The notes under the pieces are model-generated. The model made no database searches and was not told the DNA's origin. It worked only from the letters and a program-made list of their open reading frames with translations. A DNA stretch of 64,000 bases, taken from contig OZ018328.1 of assembly GCA_963969495.1 (NCBI GenBank), positions 134,199,968 through 134,263,967 on the forward strand. The letters run 5' to 3'. The position numbers and the translations under genes are program-made. The stretch's first letter is position 1. Each line of letters opens with the position of its first letter. Shown here in pieces: positions 25,600 through 36,985 of the stretch. This DNA comes from Ceratothoa steindachneri (taxonomy: Eukaryota; Arthropoda; Malacostraca; Isopoda; Cymothoidae).

Positions 25600-27290
25600 A
25601 TATATTAATACATAGATAAGTGCGAGTATCTCACTATAATGCACAATATAAGTGGTACTATTAAAAGGTAGTAATGTACATAGACACCTTATAAGAGGCG
25701 ATAGTACGACTGGTATTATTATAAGGTAGTGATGTACTGTCATGACCAAAAGATTTGAGACTACTATATGTTTTCAAATATGAAAATTAATAGAACTAAT
25801 TAAACGTTGAATTTTATTGTAGTATGTTTGTGTCATAATTTGAATATGAAATACACAAACAAATCAGACTCCAAGCCCATTTTATTAATATATACACTAA
25901 TTTGTTGCTCGCAGTCAATATTTAGAATGATCTTTCTCTTGTTCTAAAGGACTGCTTTAATTCATTTCGGCTAGCTGATATTTCTCCATTGTTGTTCAAT
26001 AAGCACCTGCAACTGCTCCGAATTGGATGGCTCTTGTTTATCAACCGCCAATTTAATTATCGCCTACAAACTCTATAATGAGTTCAAATCTGGTGAATTC
26101 CCGGGCTGAGGTTTCAAAAGTTTGATGGTTTTTCAGACAAGAGCTTTGTTATTGCTTTAGCTTTGCTCCAAGGTGCACCAACAGTGATAAAAATAAAGGT
26201 ATCATCCCCAGGTTGGTCTAAGTGTTGGAAAAAGAGGTTATCGAGGCAAAGTGTTAGTGTCCCAATTCCCATAGATTAAAAGCAGCCCCACATAGAGGGT
26301 TTCCAATTGGTGGGTATGACACGAGGGATCTTTCAGAATCTCCAAACCATCTGAAGAGAACTTCATTAGAAATATCACTTTGTCCCAGTCTTCAATAGTA
26401 CAATTTTATATTTCCTACGAAATTGGATTCCATCTGTAAGGTTATTCGCAGCCTTTCTCGACTTGAGATCTTTATCGAAAAGTTTCCGCATTACTGTACG
26501 CATTACTGTACTTTTTTGCAACCGTGAGCAAGCTTACCTCTGCAGGTACCCCAATCCTTTAGCTGGAAGCTTACCAGGGGGCGATTTTGATGTTCATTTG
26601 AAGCCCTTGGACGTCCATAATACTTCTTTACGGCAGTGTACCAAGTCTTTGTAACGCCATTAATGAGCTTTAAGATAGTTCAATACTATTTGCGTTTAAG
26701 GTTACTTTGATGGAGAGCACTAATGGTTGTCGACTTTTCTTTGGAAAGAACCATTTCTGCAATTAAAAAGATTAACAAAATTATTATTATAAAACATATT
26801 ACGAAATATATTAACAGTACACAAAATGATTCATGTAGCTAATAATTATCATTATTCTACCCGTTCTAGTGAATAGCAATGCTCCGGTGACTGAAAATCA
26901 CCTCTTACAGTAATAAGACCAGAGCACGATTTGGCTTCATCGAAGGAATTCACTGTTTTTTCTTAGTATTTAAGAGACGCTACCTTTTTAATGAACCTGC
27001 AATAATATAAATATTAAAATAATTATTCCTTTCACGTACATTCAAAAAACCAATTAAAACATTATGAATATATATTACTCTCCAAACCTTTGACCATGAC
27101 TGTACATAGATACGTCACAAGAGGACGCAATATAACTACTACTATTATACTTTAGTGATGTACATAGAAATATCTTTTTACAAGTACTTCTATAAGGTAG
27201 TGATGTACATACATAGAGAGAGCATAGATACATCACAGGAGTGCACAATCAAATTTTATATTATTATAAGGCTACTTACCCAAGGTTACT
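25600..27290. repeat. 58-bp minisatellite split by a Tc1 insertion
   Basis: Copies of a roughly 58-bp unit (pattern GTAGTGATGTACATAGATAC, then CACAAGAGG..CAATAT, then CTATTATTATAAG) lie at about 25612-25736 and resume at 27103-27290. The intervening 25737-27102 is a Tc1-type transposon, inserted at the TA of the GATGTACATAGA word of the unit, so the pre-insertion sequence can be read from the two sides. Units differ by substitutions and small indels. Confidence 0.8.
25737..27102 (-). mobile_element. Tc1-type transposon, decayed, with TA duplications
   Basis: About 1.37 kb. The left end reads CTGTCATGACCAAAAGATTTG and the right end, inverted, CAGTCATGGTCAAAGGTTTG; both are preceded by TA (25735-25736 and 27103-27104). 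CAGTCATGGTCAAAAGTTTG-like termini are common in Tc1-group elements. On the minus strand the transposase remains as short blocks: RKAANNLTDGIQFRRKYK near 26430, FSSDGLE-like near 26355, WGCF near 26285, GAPWSKAKAITKLLS near 26175 and AIIKLAVDKQEPSNSEQLQV near 26050. Frames are interrupted repeatedly, and SPDLNPIE survives only partially. Inactive. Confidence 0.82.
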
Positions 27291-27395
27291 TACCTTTGGT
27301 AATGTGTACAATAATACTCACATTCACTTTATAGTGACAATCCATTTATGCAACGCACTTAAATTCTATCTTGCAAAAACATTTGAATAATGTAT

Positions 27396-27557
27396 GTAAT
27401 AACACATGACCATTTTGGTTTTTGATATTATAAAATAATTATAAGAAATAACTGATAAAAAAACTTGTCATAACCAAACTAAGATGAAATTATTATTCAA
27501 ATACTCAAAAAATCTCCTTCTTAAATTATAGAGTTAGTGATGATGATGATGATGATA
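27396..27557 (+). repeat. Dispersed repeat with (GAT)n tail, second site
   Basis: Matches 3530-3682 through ACCATTTTG, GATATTATAAAATAATTAT and GATGAAATT.TTATTCAAATA to the same TTAGTGATGATGATGATGAT tail. The shared end and tail suggest copies made by retrotransposition. Confidence 0.7.
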
Positions 27558-27559
27558 AA

Positions 27560-30500
27560 TTATTTTTTCTGAGAAAATATTTGTCTTTAATTTTCTTATC
27601 AATTTATTCAAAATGGCTTTGAGACGGGTCGCCATTGTCCTCTAGATCATTAAATAGTGTTTGGAAGTCGTTCTTTTTTTCATAATGGTGCCATAGAGCC
27701 CCATATGTGGTGGCTAAAATTACTAAGTGCGATAGTTATATTGTAGATGAGATTGTTTTTAAAAAAGACTTGTAATTAAAAGTTTAATATCTATTAATAG
27801 AAATACGGATTTTATTAAAATAGTCACATGTGATGAAAATTTATATATGTAAATATATTAATGTTTATTTTATAAAGATAACTAGAATTTATATTATTTT
27901 TTTATATCAGTCTTACGCAATGAAAGAATAAAATTATATCTGGCTGGTTTATTTTTTTAATTCTTTCTCACTTCGTTTGGGTCTCCTCTTCTCATTCACG
28001 CGGGTGCATAATTATGCCGAGTTAGAGCGGTTGAAAAACGGAACCTCATTATTGAATGGACAATTCTCCATTCAGAATAGACAAAATCCGCTCTGTTGGA
28101 GGATGAGACTCGCTTTATTGGATCCAGTGGAGGTTTTGAACTTAAGTGATTCCAGGTACAGGATTCGATTCCCCTCAAAAGCATGGAATATTTGGCAAGC
28201 TTATGGCTGATGAGCCTAACCTAACCCACGATCGCCTTATTTTTTTTATTCTTTCGCATCTTACTCCTTTTACTATCCTACTTCCTCTTTCATTCGTTGG
28301 ATTACTTCACTTTTCTTTTTTTTCTCAGCAGCTCTCATTATCATCCCTTAATATAACCCTTCCTCTGTGACTTTTTGTGATGTTGTTCTGACCAGTACTT
28401 TCCAAGCGATGTCTTAGGCTTCCTTGTATAATTTGCAAATTCTCCAGACACTTGAGAAAAAAAATGAAGTATGAATATGAAATATTAAATAAATTTAAAT
28501 AACAACAAGTGAAAAAGTATTAACTTAATGGCTAATTTTATTAACTTAAAAATTTTGAAATTTGTAAATTCTCTTCTGTATGCTCTATTAGCAAGATAGA
28601 CAAACAGCAATCGCGTTAGCTTTAATAGTCTTCAATACTGACCGGAAATTTGTTTAGGTAAATAGAGAAAGCATAAATTCCCTTCTTTCTCTATATTTAA
28701 CTCCACCATGAAGGGAAAGTTATGACCATGGCCGACTCTCTGCAGCCCAAATCATCACCGTCAACCATAAACGAGTTTCATACCTTTTTTTAATATAGTA
28801 CTACTTTCGTAACGAAGCTTCTTTTACGCATGAGGTAGAACTGTTCTAATTGATTTTTGTATTTATTATTTTAACCATAATTTAAGCCACGGTATGAAAA
28901 TATTTGACTATGTTTTCACCATTTTTTCCACTTTATGAGAACATTTTCAACCCCGAAAAGAAATGAAATGAAATTAATGAAAAATAAATAATTGTCGTTC
29001 AGTGTAAGAGGAATAATCGTAAAACGAAATTGGATTAGGGATGAATGTTAAGAAGTATTGGATATCATAACGTAGGAAATCATCAAGGAAAATGTTTAGA
29101 AAAAGCCTGTGAATGCAGTTTACAGAGGGATATTGGAGGCTGGGTACAGTGGTTAGTTGATATGCCCTGCTAACTTTTCTTAAAGTTTACCTATGTTAAA
29201 AGAGGTGTTTTTACCTCCTCCGCGGAGATATGACCTGAGAGCTTACATCAATTAAAGATTCCGTGAGTTAAATCAGACCGTAGCCCCATTACATCTTAAT
29301 ACAAAGTAAATTCTAGACGATTTCTTAGTTTTAAATACATTTTCATTTCTCAATACATTCTTTGAAAAAGGAAATGAAATAATTTTGGCTTATTCTTTTA
29401 AGATTTTGTAAGATATGATCTAGGTTCAATGTATTTTAGTAAGTAGTTCTACCCCTCCTGTGTGAATGGCACCATTTATCAAAGGGGTAATACTATATTT
29501 GGTTATGTTTTGTAATAAAACAAACATCTAAGATCTTATATTAATTGTATATTTTCTTCGTTCATACGATAATGGTACGTAAATTGTAATAAGATATTAA
29601 TTCTATTATAGAATCTACAACACGATGTCGAAAATTGGCGCGAAAAAAAGTGCCGTAACCAAAAAAGACAATCAGTTGTTATGAATAAACGCAAGACGAA
29701 AGGAATGTACCGATAAATGACAGATATTAATAAACGTAAAGAGTTTTAAAACAGTACCCAATGGGGAATTGTAAATCTCCCCCCAAATAAATACTAAACA
29801 ATATGATGACAGTAAAGTAAGAACGCGCTCACCGACTGGTTTGGACTTCAGTAGATTCCTAGTGTCATAAACTTATTACAGAGGCCTCTCACTTCATCTC
29901 ACTTCACGATTGCATTTCTATTGAAACAAATCTCGTGTGGAAAATTCCCAGTTGGAATATTCCCATTCGGAAGAATGGCAGGGGGGAAAATTTACAGTAA
30001 GAATATTCTTAGGTTGAATATTGCGATTAATTAGGTTAAGTCTGTAAATTGTTTTTTGTTCTATGACTGGAAAATAATTTGCTTGACTATATTATCACTG
30101 TTAAATTTCCATCTGGTAATCTTACAACTGGGTATATCCATAGTCCAGCAATAAACAAGGTATATTTCAAATACTTTCAAGCGTATGGTGAAATCAATCT
30201 TTTTTTGAGCTTAACAACAAATCTTCTTTCCCTAACTATGAGTAGCGAAGTCTTCGCCATATAAGGTCTCTTCGCGTTCAATGCAGCGTCTGACTGAGCG
30301 ATGAATAGGGCATCATTTATTTACCAAATCAAACAGTGAAACCAACTAAGGCAATTTTTAATCATTTAATGATAATTTTTGGAATGTGAATAACTTAGAA
30401 GAAGATAAAAACTTGAGAAACAATAAAGATAGGAGACGCGTAACTCTCATGAATTTGCCTCCATTCCGCAATGAAAGTAAATTGCCTCTTGGGGTATTGA

Positions 30501-31380
30501 TAAAGCAAAGGTATTGCCATAAAATCCCTTTGGTTTAAGAAAAAAAAGCCGAAAATTATGTACATATGCTTGAATTGAAAAGTTCTTATCAATTGTGACT
30601 AACGTGTTGGGTTTTAAATATAGAATTAGCCACACCTATATTTGACAAAATAAAAAAGTCTTTGGAAAATTCCTGTCTGCAAGTTCTTGAAAACAAGTCA
30701 TTAAACGTGTTTTCTATTAATTGACTCGAATCGTGTATGTGGTCCATCCAACACTTCCCATCGAATACTGATTTCCTTTATTTCTGAAATATTTCTTAGA
30801 AATCAGATTCATTATAGAATTTAACATCGGGGGTGGGTGGGGGGAATTATGACGAAAGAGTGGAATGTAGCCTTGAACTCAGTGTGTTGAGCTGATTCCC
30901 GAAGCGAATCTGGTGGGGTTTCCTGTTGTGACTATAGAAAAAACTAGCAGAAGAAGAAAGGTAATGGAATATAGCTAGGAATTAAGCTTAAAAAATTCTA
31001 TATGAAATAATATTTGAGGAACTGGGTTATGTTTTTTTTGTCTTAACTACACTCAATGTTAGAAAGACAAAACTCCCTACCCAATATTAATTTTTATTGG
31101 GTTTAGCAAATTTTCGCGATGTTGCCTTATTAAAGAAAAATGAACCAACAACTCAAATATGGCCTTGTTCGAACATTCTACATAGCTGACAAGAATGAAA
31201 GATGGATTTATTGAGACAAACCAAAATTCATTCATTCCTGTCTAATATCTTGCAATGGAGATAGCAGCAGGCTAATTAAATTTGTTTTCTCGTTTCTTTG
31301 AACCGAATTTTCTATTTGGGAACTAATTCATCTTGTCGTAATACGTTTTTAAAAAACGGAGTAATTTTTAATTAAAAATC
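27560..31380. other. Long AT-rich interval without a recognisable gene
   Basis: About 3.8 kb of low-GC DNA. Between 27965 and 28230 is a GC-richer island with a B-box-like word (GGATTCGATTCCCC at about 28161) and a weak A-box-like word before it. The remainder has no repeat or coding signature I can name. Part of it may be intron or single-copy intergenic DNA. Confidence 0.4.
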
Positions 31381-32451
31381 GCGTCGAAATGACATTTCGT
31401 TTAAAGGCTTGCGTTTGTGGGTCCTCGGACCCGCTGGCAAAACGTCCGCCCCAGAAAGAGAGTAGGATAGCAATCGGGAAGCTGAATATATTGTCAACCA
31501 GAAAACTGACTAAAGCGATAGGCCAAATAGAATCCCTTGAGGGATTGCAAACCTTGGGTTTGTTGAGCGCCGATATTTGTGACCCCTGCTATCCTGTAGT
31601 GGAGTCGCGCTATGGACAGATGCTTGTTTATGGTGTTTGTAGTGAATGGTTGGTGTTGTTAATGGGAAGCAGGTTTCTGCAGCGCAGGGCGAGAGGGGGA
31701 GGGGTCTTTTAATTTGGTTTTCGTTATCAGGCACCCATTATGGGATAAGATGAGATCGGCCGCGGGAACAAGGGAGGTCGGTTGGCGTGCAGGGAGCGCT
31801 CTTGCGCCCACCTCCCTTACCTGCCTGAAGGATACTTCTCCATAGTGGCAATTAAAAGAGATTAAACTCAAGATGAAAATAAATTAACGTCTAATTTTGT
31901 TGTAATGAGTCGAATAAGAAATCGTCTTCCATTTTCTCGGCAGGACCTCTTTTCTCGCTACCCTGCAGGCGAAATGAAAAAGTTTAAAGGGCCAAGGGAA
32001 GGGAGTTTAAATCAGTAGGGGAACCTTCCCTATTTTTCCCAAAATTATAAGAGGGTAGGGGGCGGGAAGTATGTAAGACTGTGGGTCTCATCTGCTTTAA
32101 CTATTTTCGATTCCCCGACCAACTAACCCTCCATCCCTCCTTTCTCGATCTCCTCTCCCCCCCCTTGGGTGATCCCCTCCTCATCACCTCTCGCCACGAC
32201 GACGCTGCAAATTCTCGCTAAGATTTTTTAATTCCGTCTTGGAATGATAAATGATTTTTTTTGCTCTGAACTTTTCCTAATTTGTCGGAAGACTTGCATT
32301 AATCACCTACTTAGTCTGGGATTACTTCGTACATTTCTTAATTAAGCAGGAATGAGTGAGCTTTGGCCTTGGATCGCAAAAGCACTACAAGTTTAATCTA
32401 TCATAATCCATGGAGATTTCCACTGCTCGTCGCACCATCTCATATATTTCT

Positions 32452-32454
<3 letters not shown>
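31381..32454. other. GC-rich island and flank, unassigned
   Basis: Positions 31389-31850 are clearly richer in G+C than the flanks. They hold a 107-codon plus-strand frame (31389-31712) and an overlapping minus-strand frame, neither with a recognisable domain. The plus frame has a Cys-Gly start (KACVCGSSDPLAKRPP) but no known motif. C-rich words occur at 32100-32200. This could be an exon, CpG-rich promoter DNA or the 5' region of an unknown element. Confidence 0.3.

Positions 32455-32503
<49 letters not shown>
32455..32503. repeat. (CT)n tract at the 5' edge of the CR1 element
   Basis: About 23 CT units. CR1 protein homology starts immediately after it, at 32504. Confidence 0.97.
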
Positions 32504-32504
<1 letters not shown>

Positions 32505-34459
32505 AATCGCGTTTCATCCCTCTGAAATGCCCCCGTCGGTCGTCTGTTCAACCAAAGTGGTTTAATCGAGAAATCGGCCAACTGCTTAGGGAGAAGAGAA
32601 ATGTGTACCGGCAATCGAAGATCTCGGGTGACTTTGACGAATACCGGAGGCTAGCCAGGAGAGTGAAGTCCAGCATAAGGGCGGCTAAGCGGTCTGAGGA
32701 ACTCCGAGTGGCGAGACTCTGTAAAGAGAATCCCAAGGAGTTTTTTGGATATGTGAACAGCCGTAAACCAATCCGTCGAACGATTGGCCCTTTGAGGAAT
32801 GAGGAGGGGACATTAAAGCATTCAGATGCAGAAAATGCTAACCTCCTCAACGACTACTTCTCTTCGGTGTTTACTGAAGAGTGTGGTCCCATTCCCCAGC
32901 CGACGGATTCCTACTCGGGGGAAAAGCTGGAGGCAATGGACTTCACTGAAGGAGAAATAAAGAAAAAGATCGCTGACCTAAAGACGAATAAGTCCCCTGG
33001 ACCGGACGGGTTTCTACCCAAGGTGTTGAAGGAAGTGTGCGATGAAGTATCACGACATCTGTGCGCTATCTTTAACATGTCAATCCGGACCGGATGCGTT
33101 CCTAGAGACTGGCGTGAGGCGGAGGTGACTCCGATCTTCAAGAAAGGAGACCGTAACCAACCGTCGAACTACCGACCTATCAGTCTGACTTCGATAGTCG
33201 GTAAACTCATGGAAAGCATCATGGTGGACAAAGTGACGTCGTATTTAGAGTCAAACCTGCTACTGAGGAGTTCCCAGCACGGCTTCCGAAGGCAACGGTC
33301 ATGCCTGACGAACCTTGTAGAATTCTTCCACTTCGTTTTCAGCGAGCACGATCGGGACAAGGCGGTGGATGTGGTCTACCTAGACTTTCAGAAAGCCTTT
33401 GATAAGGTACCACACCGCCGCCTTCTCCGGAAAGTGCGAGCGCTTGGCATAGACGGAAAGGTAGCCGGCTGGATCGAGAACTGGCTAAGTGGCAGACGGC
33501 AACGGGTGGTGGTGAATGGACAGTCTTCTGAGTGGGTGCCCGTTACTAGCGGGGTGCCTCAAGGTTCTGTCCTGGGACCACTACTATTCATCATCTACGT
33601 CAACGACATGGACGGTGACATGGTTGCCAAGATTTCCAAATTTGCCGACGATACCAAGCTTGGTATGAACGTTGCAAAGGATGGAAATACTGCCCGCCTG
33701 CAGGAAGATCTTGGGAAGATTGGGGAGTGGTCGGACACGTGGCAAATGCCTTTTAACGTGGGGAAATGCAAAGTGATGCATATCGGCCACAGAAACCCCC
33801 AATCTCAGTATATCCTTAAGGGCACTGCTCTTGAATCGAGTGACACTGAGAAGGACTTGGGTGTAACAATCACTAGTGACCTCAAGTTCTCGAAACAGTG
33901 CATTGAGGCGGAGAAAAAGGCCCAACGGATGCTAGGCTATATTAAGCGCCAGTTTGGTTATCGGAACCAGGAGATTGTACTGTGCCTGTACAACTCACTT
34001 GTCCGACCGCACCTGGAGTATGCCGTACAATTTTGGAGTCCTTCATTGCGAAAGGACATCGCGAGATTGGAACGCGTACAAGCCAGGGCAACCAAGCTGA
34101 TTCCCTCTATCCGACATAAAAGTTATGAGGATAGACTAAGGGAATTAGATATGTTCTCGCTGGAAACCCGTAGACTGCGTGGTCAGCTCATCGAAGTCTT
34201 CAAAATACTTCGAGGGTTCGACAATGTTGACTACCGGGATATTTTCACACTGAGTGAGAACAGAACGCGCAATCACGGCTTCAAACTTGAACTGAAGCGT
34301 TACAACCGCAATCTGTGTGGAAACTTTTTCACCTACAGTATCTGCGGTAAGTGGAACGCACTTCCAGTGGAAGTTGTCAACAGTGAATCTGTTGACCAGT
34401 TCAAGTCAAGACTAGACAAAGTCTTGAAAAGTGGCCGTTTAGGGATGCAAAACAATTGA
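32504..34459 (+). CDS. CR1-type reverse transcriptase (ORF2 fragment, open)
   Basis: RNA-directed DNA polymerase used for target-primed integration. The frame is open without a stop, also upstream through (CT)n to an ATG at 32363. That ATG precedes the microsatellite and is not a real start, so I begin at SRFIPLKCPRR. Then come the connector (PKWFNREIGQLLREKRNVYR), NYRPISLTSIVGKLMESI (near 33165), YLDFQKAFDKVPHRRLL (33377), SGVPQGSVLGPLLFIIYVND (33548) and the catalytic FADD (33641-33652), all intact. The C-terminal region reads [47 protein letters not shown] and WNALPVEVVNSESVDQFKSR. This matches CR1 elements closely in order and spacing. The apurinic-type endonuclease is missing, so the copy cannot be autonomous, but the polymerase looks intact and the copy is probably young. 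Confidence 0.9.
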
Positions 34460-34565
34460 GCAGCCATGTGCCCGCTCAATTGCTAGTCCAAAGGTACCCT
34501 CTTTGAATGGACCGTAAGGTCTCCTAGGGTACTTACTTTCCTTGTTACTCCTTGTTACTCCTTGT

Positions 34566-34570
<5 letters not shown>
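32504..34570 (+). mobile_element. CR1-clade LINE, 5'-truncated
   Basis: Non-LTR retrotransposon copy lacking the endonuclease. The protein frame begins at the (CT)n edge and ends at 34459, followed by about 80 bases of 3' UTR and three exact copies of the decamer CTTGTTACTC (34541-34570), after which (TC)n begins. Short direct repeats at the 3' end are a CR1 hallmark. The same 3' UTR and tail occur on the antisense copy at 42.7-43.5 kb. Coding GC content is well above the surroundings. Confidence 0.9.
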
Positions 34571-34618
<48 letters not shown>

Positions 34619-34664
34619 GTTATGTTTTTGTCTCTCTTTATATCTATCTATCTATCTATCTATC

Positions 34665-34721
<57 letters not shown>
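34569..34721. repeat. (TC)n, (TATC)n and (TA)n compound microsatellite
   Basis: TC units at 34569-34617, TATC units at about 34637-34668 and TA units at 34669-34721, directly after the CR1 3' tail. CT-rich simple sequence continues to about 35000, giving low-complexity open frames that are not genes. Confidence 0.97.
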
Positions 34722-34723
<2 letters not shown>

Positions 34724-36120
34724 TTTTCTATCTTTCTCTAATTCGGTATTTCCTACCATCTCTATATCAGTGTTTCTATTTAACTCTCTATCTCACTTTT
34801 TCTTTCACATTTTTCTTGCTATATATCTACATATATATGTCTATCTCCTTTTTATCTCTCTTGCATTCCCTATCTTTCTCTCTCTATCATTTTCTATTAT
34901 ATCTCCTTTCCTTTTCTCTCTCCTTTTCTCACTCTCTCTCATTTTATATCTCTTTCTCTCCCTTATTTTTTTTCTCTCTCTTGTTCCCTTTCGCATCAAA
35001 AGGGAAGGTATTGATATTCATACATAGATGCGAAGAGAGAAAAACTATAATAATAATATAATTCTCACTATAAATGGGTGGATAATTCTTATTTGGTTAG
35101 GTTTACCATGAAACTAAGTTGCCCAGAAATTCAATTGGGCTTTGATTCCCAATGCAGAGGTTTTGCAATGATGAAGGTAACATAGACTGAAATCACTTCC
35201 TGATTTTCCTCCATTATTTGTTACCTGGAGAAAAACCTTTGAAACAGCATCAGCATTCAAATAGACACTTAATCATGTGTCTCTTACTTGTTTTTTTAAT
35301 GTAAAGTTGTTGTGGACAGGTGTTATATTTAAATGTATTCCCATTAAAAATTATAGCTCAAACAACCCTCATAAGGTGACTCAGGGAACGTCTGGGTTTG
35401 AGTAAATTAGTTATTTTGTATTATTACATGCAAAGGAAAATTTAAAAGATGGATGAATAGCTTTATATGAACTGATGCAAGATTACCAATTTGTAATTTC
35501 TCCACACTGTTTGCATGGAATAAAAATATATATTCAATCTATGAAAAATTGAAATTGAAGATGGATGTTCGTGAAAAGTTAGAAAAATATAAACCAAGGA
35601 GTGCTGAAAAAAATATCATCATTAGAGTATGTTAAACTGAAATACACATCATTCACTACAATTTTCTGTTATTAGGATCATTCCAACACTACGATTAATT
35701 TTAGAAAATTATTACGAAATTGCGGAAAATAGACCCGCACTGTTTAACTGAAGTAGTCCTTTTCCATTTGACTGATGTGAGAAATGAGGTATTGCCCGAT
35801 TCACTTTAAAAGAACTCATCAATCATAAAACCATGATTTTTGGTGCAGATATTCCAACTCCCTCCTTACCCATTGTTATTTGGTAATATAAATTAATTGT
35901 ACATGTTTGAATTTTAAATTCATTGTAGCACTGGCTTGCATTTCCCATTTATCATATTTCAAACACAAAATTAGATTCTTACCAACCAAATGTGGCATAC
36001 TTACAGAAAAAATAAAGAAGAGAGACCATAACAGATACTCTGACAAGTTTGATCTTTGGCTATCTCATACAAAGAGATAGAAATTTGTTTTTATTCATAT
36101 TATGATAGCAGTTAGAGCAT
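34722..36120. other. CT-rich then AT-rich DNA, no gene seen
   Basis: 34722-35000 is a decayed CT/TA-rich continuation of the microsatellite. 35000-36120 is AT-rich DNA without a recognised feature. Confidence 0.45.
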
Positions 36121-36129
36121 TTGGTTAAA

Positions 36130-36985
36130 TAATACTGATAACATTAGAAGGTTAAAATTCTTTTATATTAAAGCTCTTGGCCTTATGAATGTGTAATAAA
36201 AGCTGCGTAGCTATGTTTTAGACGAAAATTTAGATTTTATCTGTATCAGTGAGACATATGATAACAAATTATATTTTCATATGGATGGGTTTGAAAGTAT
36301 CTAAACCAGAGAGTGGGTAGGCGTGTAGCTGTAGATGTGATATATGTAAGGAACAGCATCCCATCAATTATAACAGGTCATATAGTCGGAAAGATAATTC
36401 GACCTTCCATGTTAGGTAATGCACAAAGGTCATGATAAGCTCAGAATAGATTACATTATAGGTCGCTAAAATCTTAACACAGCAACATGGAGAAGGATTT
36501 TAGTGTTTCAACTTCAAATACCATGAAGTTTTGTAATCAATGAATGCTAGCCATAAATAAGACTCATAGGCTCCTTATATAAATCGCTAGTAAGACCTCA
36601 CTTTTAATATACGGTGCATTTGTAAACTCAATACAGAAAAAAAGGACATTGTGAAGCGTCCAGTGACGAAGTTAGTTCGTCAAATTAGAAATAGATCATA
36701 CGAAGAAGGACTAAGGCACCTCACTTTACTTTCATCTGAAGATCGGCATCTACGCTGGAATATTTAAATGACTAAAGGTGCTTACTAAAACAAATTATGA
36801 ATATATTTAAGCTAAATAAAAGAAAGTCACTATAAATAGTAAAGGAAAGATTTACTATGCAATAGTATCAAATTTCTTTTCTTATAAAATAAGACAAACT
36901 TGGAATAGCTCGACTAGGAAAGTTGTTGAAAGCTCTAGACTAAATATGTCTAAGAATAGATTCGATTTATATTACATCAAAAAAT
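36130..36985 (+). pseudogene. LINE deletion derivative: endonuclease start joined to RT end
   Basis: The first part (36150-36400) has blocks of an apurinic-type LINE endonuclease: FYIKALGLMN, DENLDFICISETYDNK near 36225 and the GVAVDVIYVRNSIPS word near 36330 (family form GGVAIYVRNSL). After about 36440 the sequence jumps to the far C-terminus of a CR1-like polymerase: SLVRPHLxY-like remains near 36595, KRPVTKLVRQIRNRSYEEGL at about 36655 and HLTLLSSEDRHLRW. The entire polymerase core is missing, so this is an internally deleted copy. It resembles the decayed LINE at 8.6-10.1 kb more than the CR1 at 32.5 kb. Many stops. Confidence 0.65.

Noticed and set aside
28110..28190. Possible tRNA-like SINE with GGATTCGATTCCCC
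   Set aside because: The B box is acceptable but the A box and stems are poor, and no second copy was seen.
28216..28230. CCTAACCTAACC resembling the arthropod telomere repeat TTAGG
   Set aside because: Only two units; no array.
31389..31712. 107-codon frame in the GC-rich island as a host gene
   Set aside because: No recognisable domain, no supporting splice structure and an equally long overlapping frame on the other strand.
32363..32503. ATG at 32363 as the start of the CR1 protein
   Set aside because: The frame before 32504 runs through (CT)n and unrelated sequence; CR1 homology starts only after the microsatellite.
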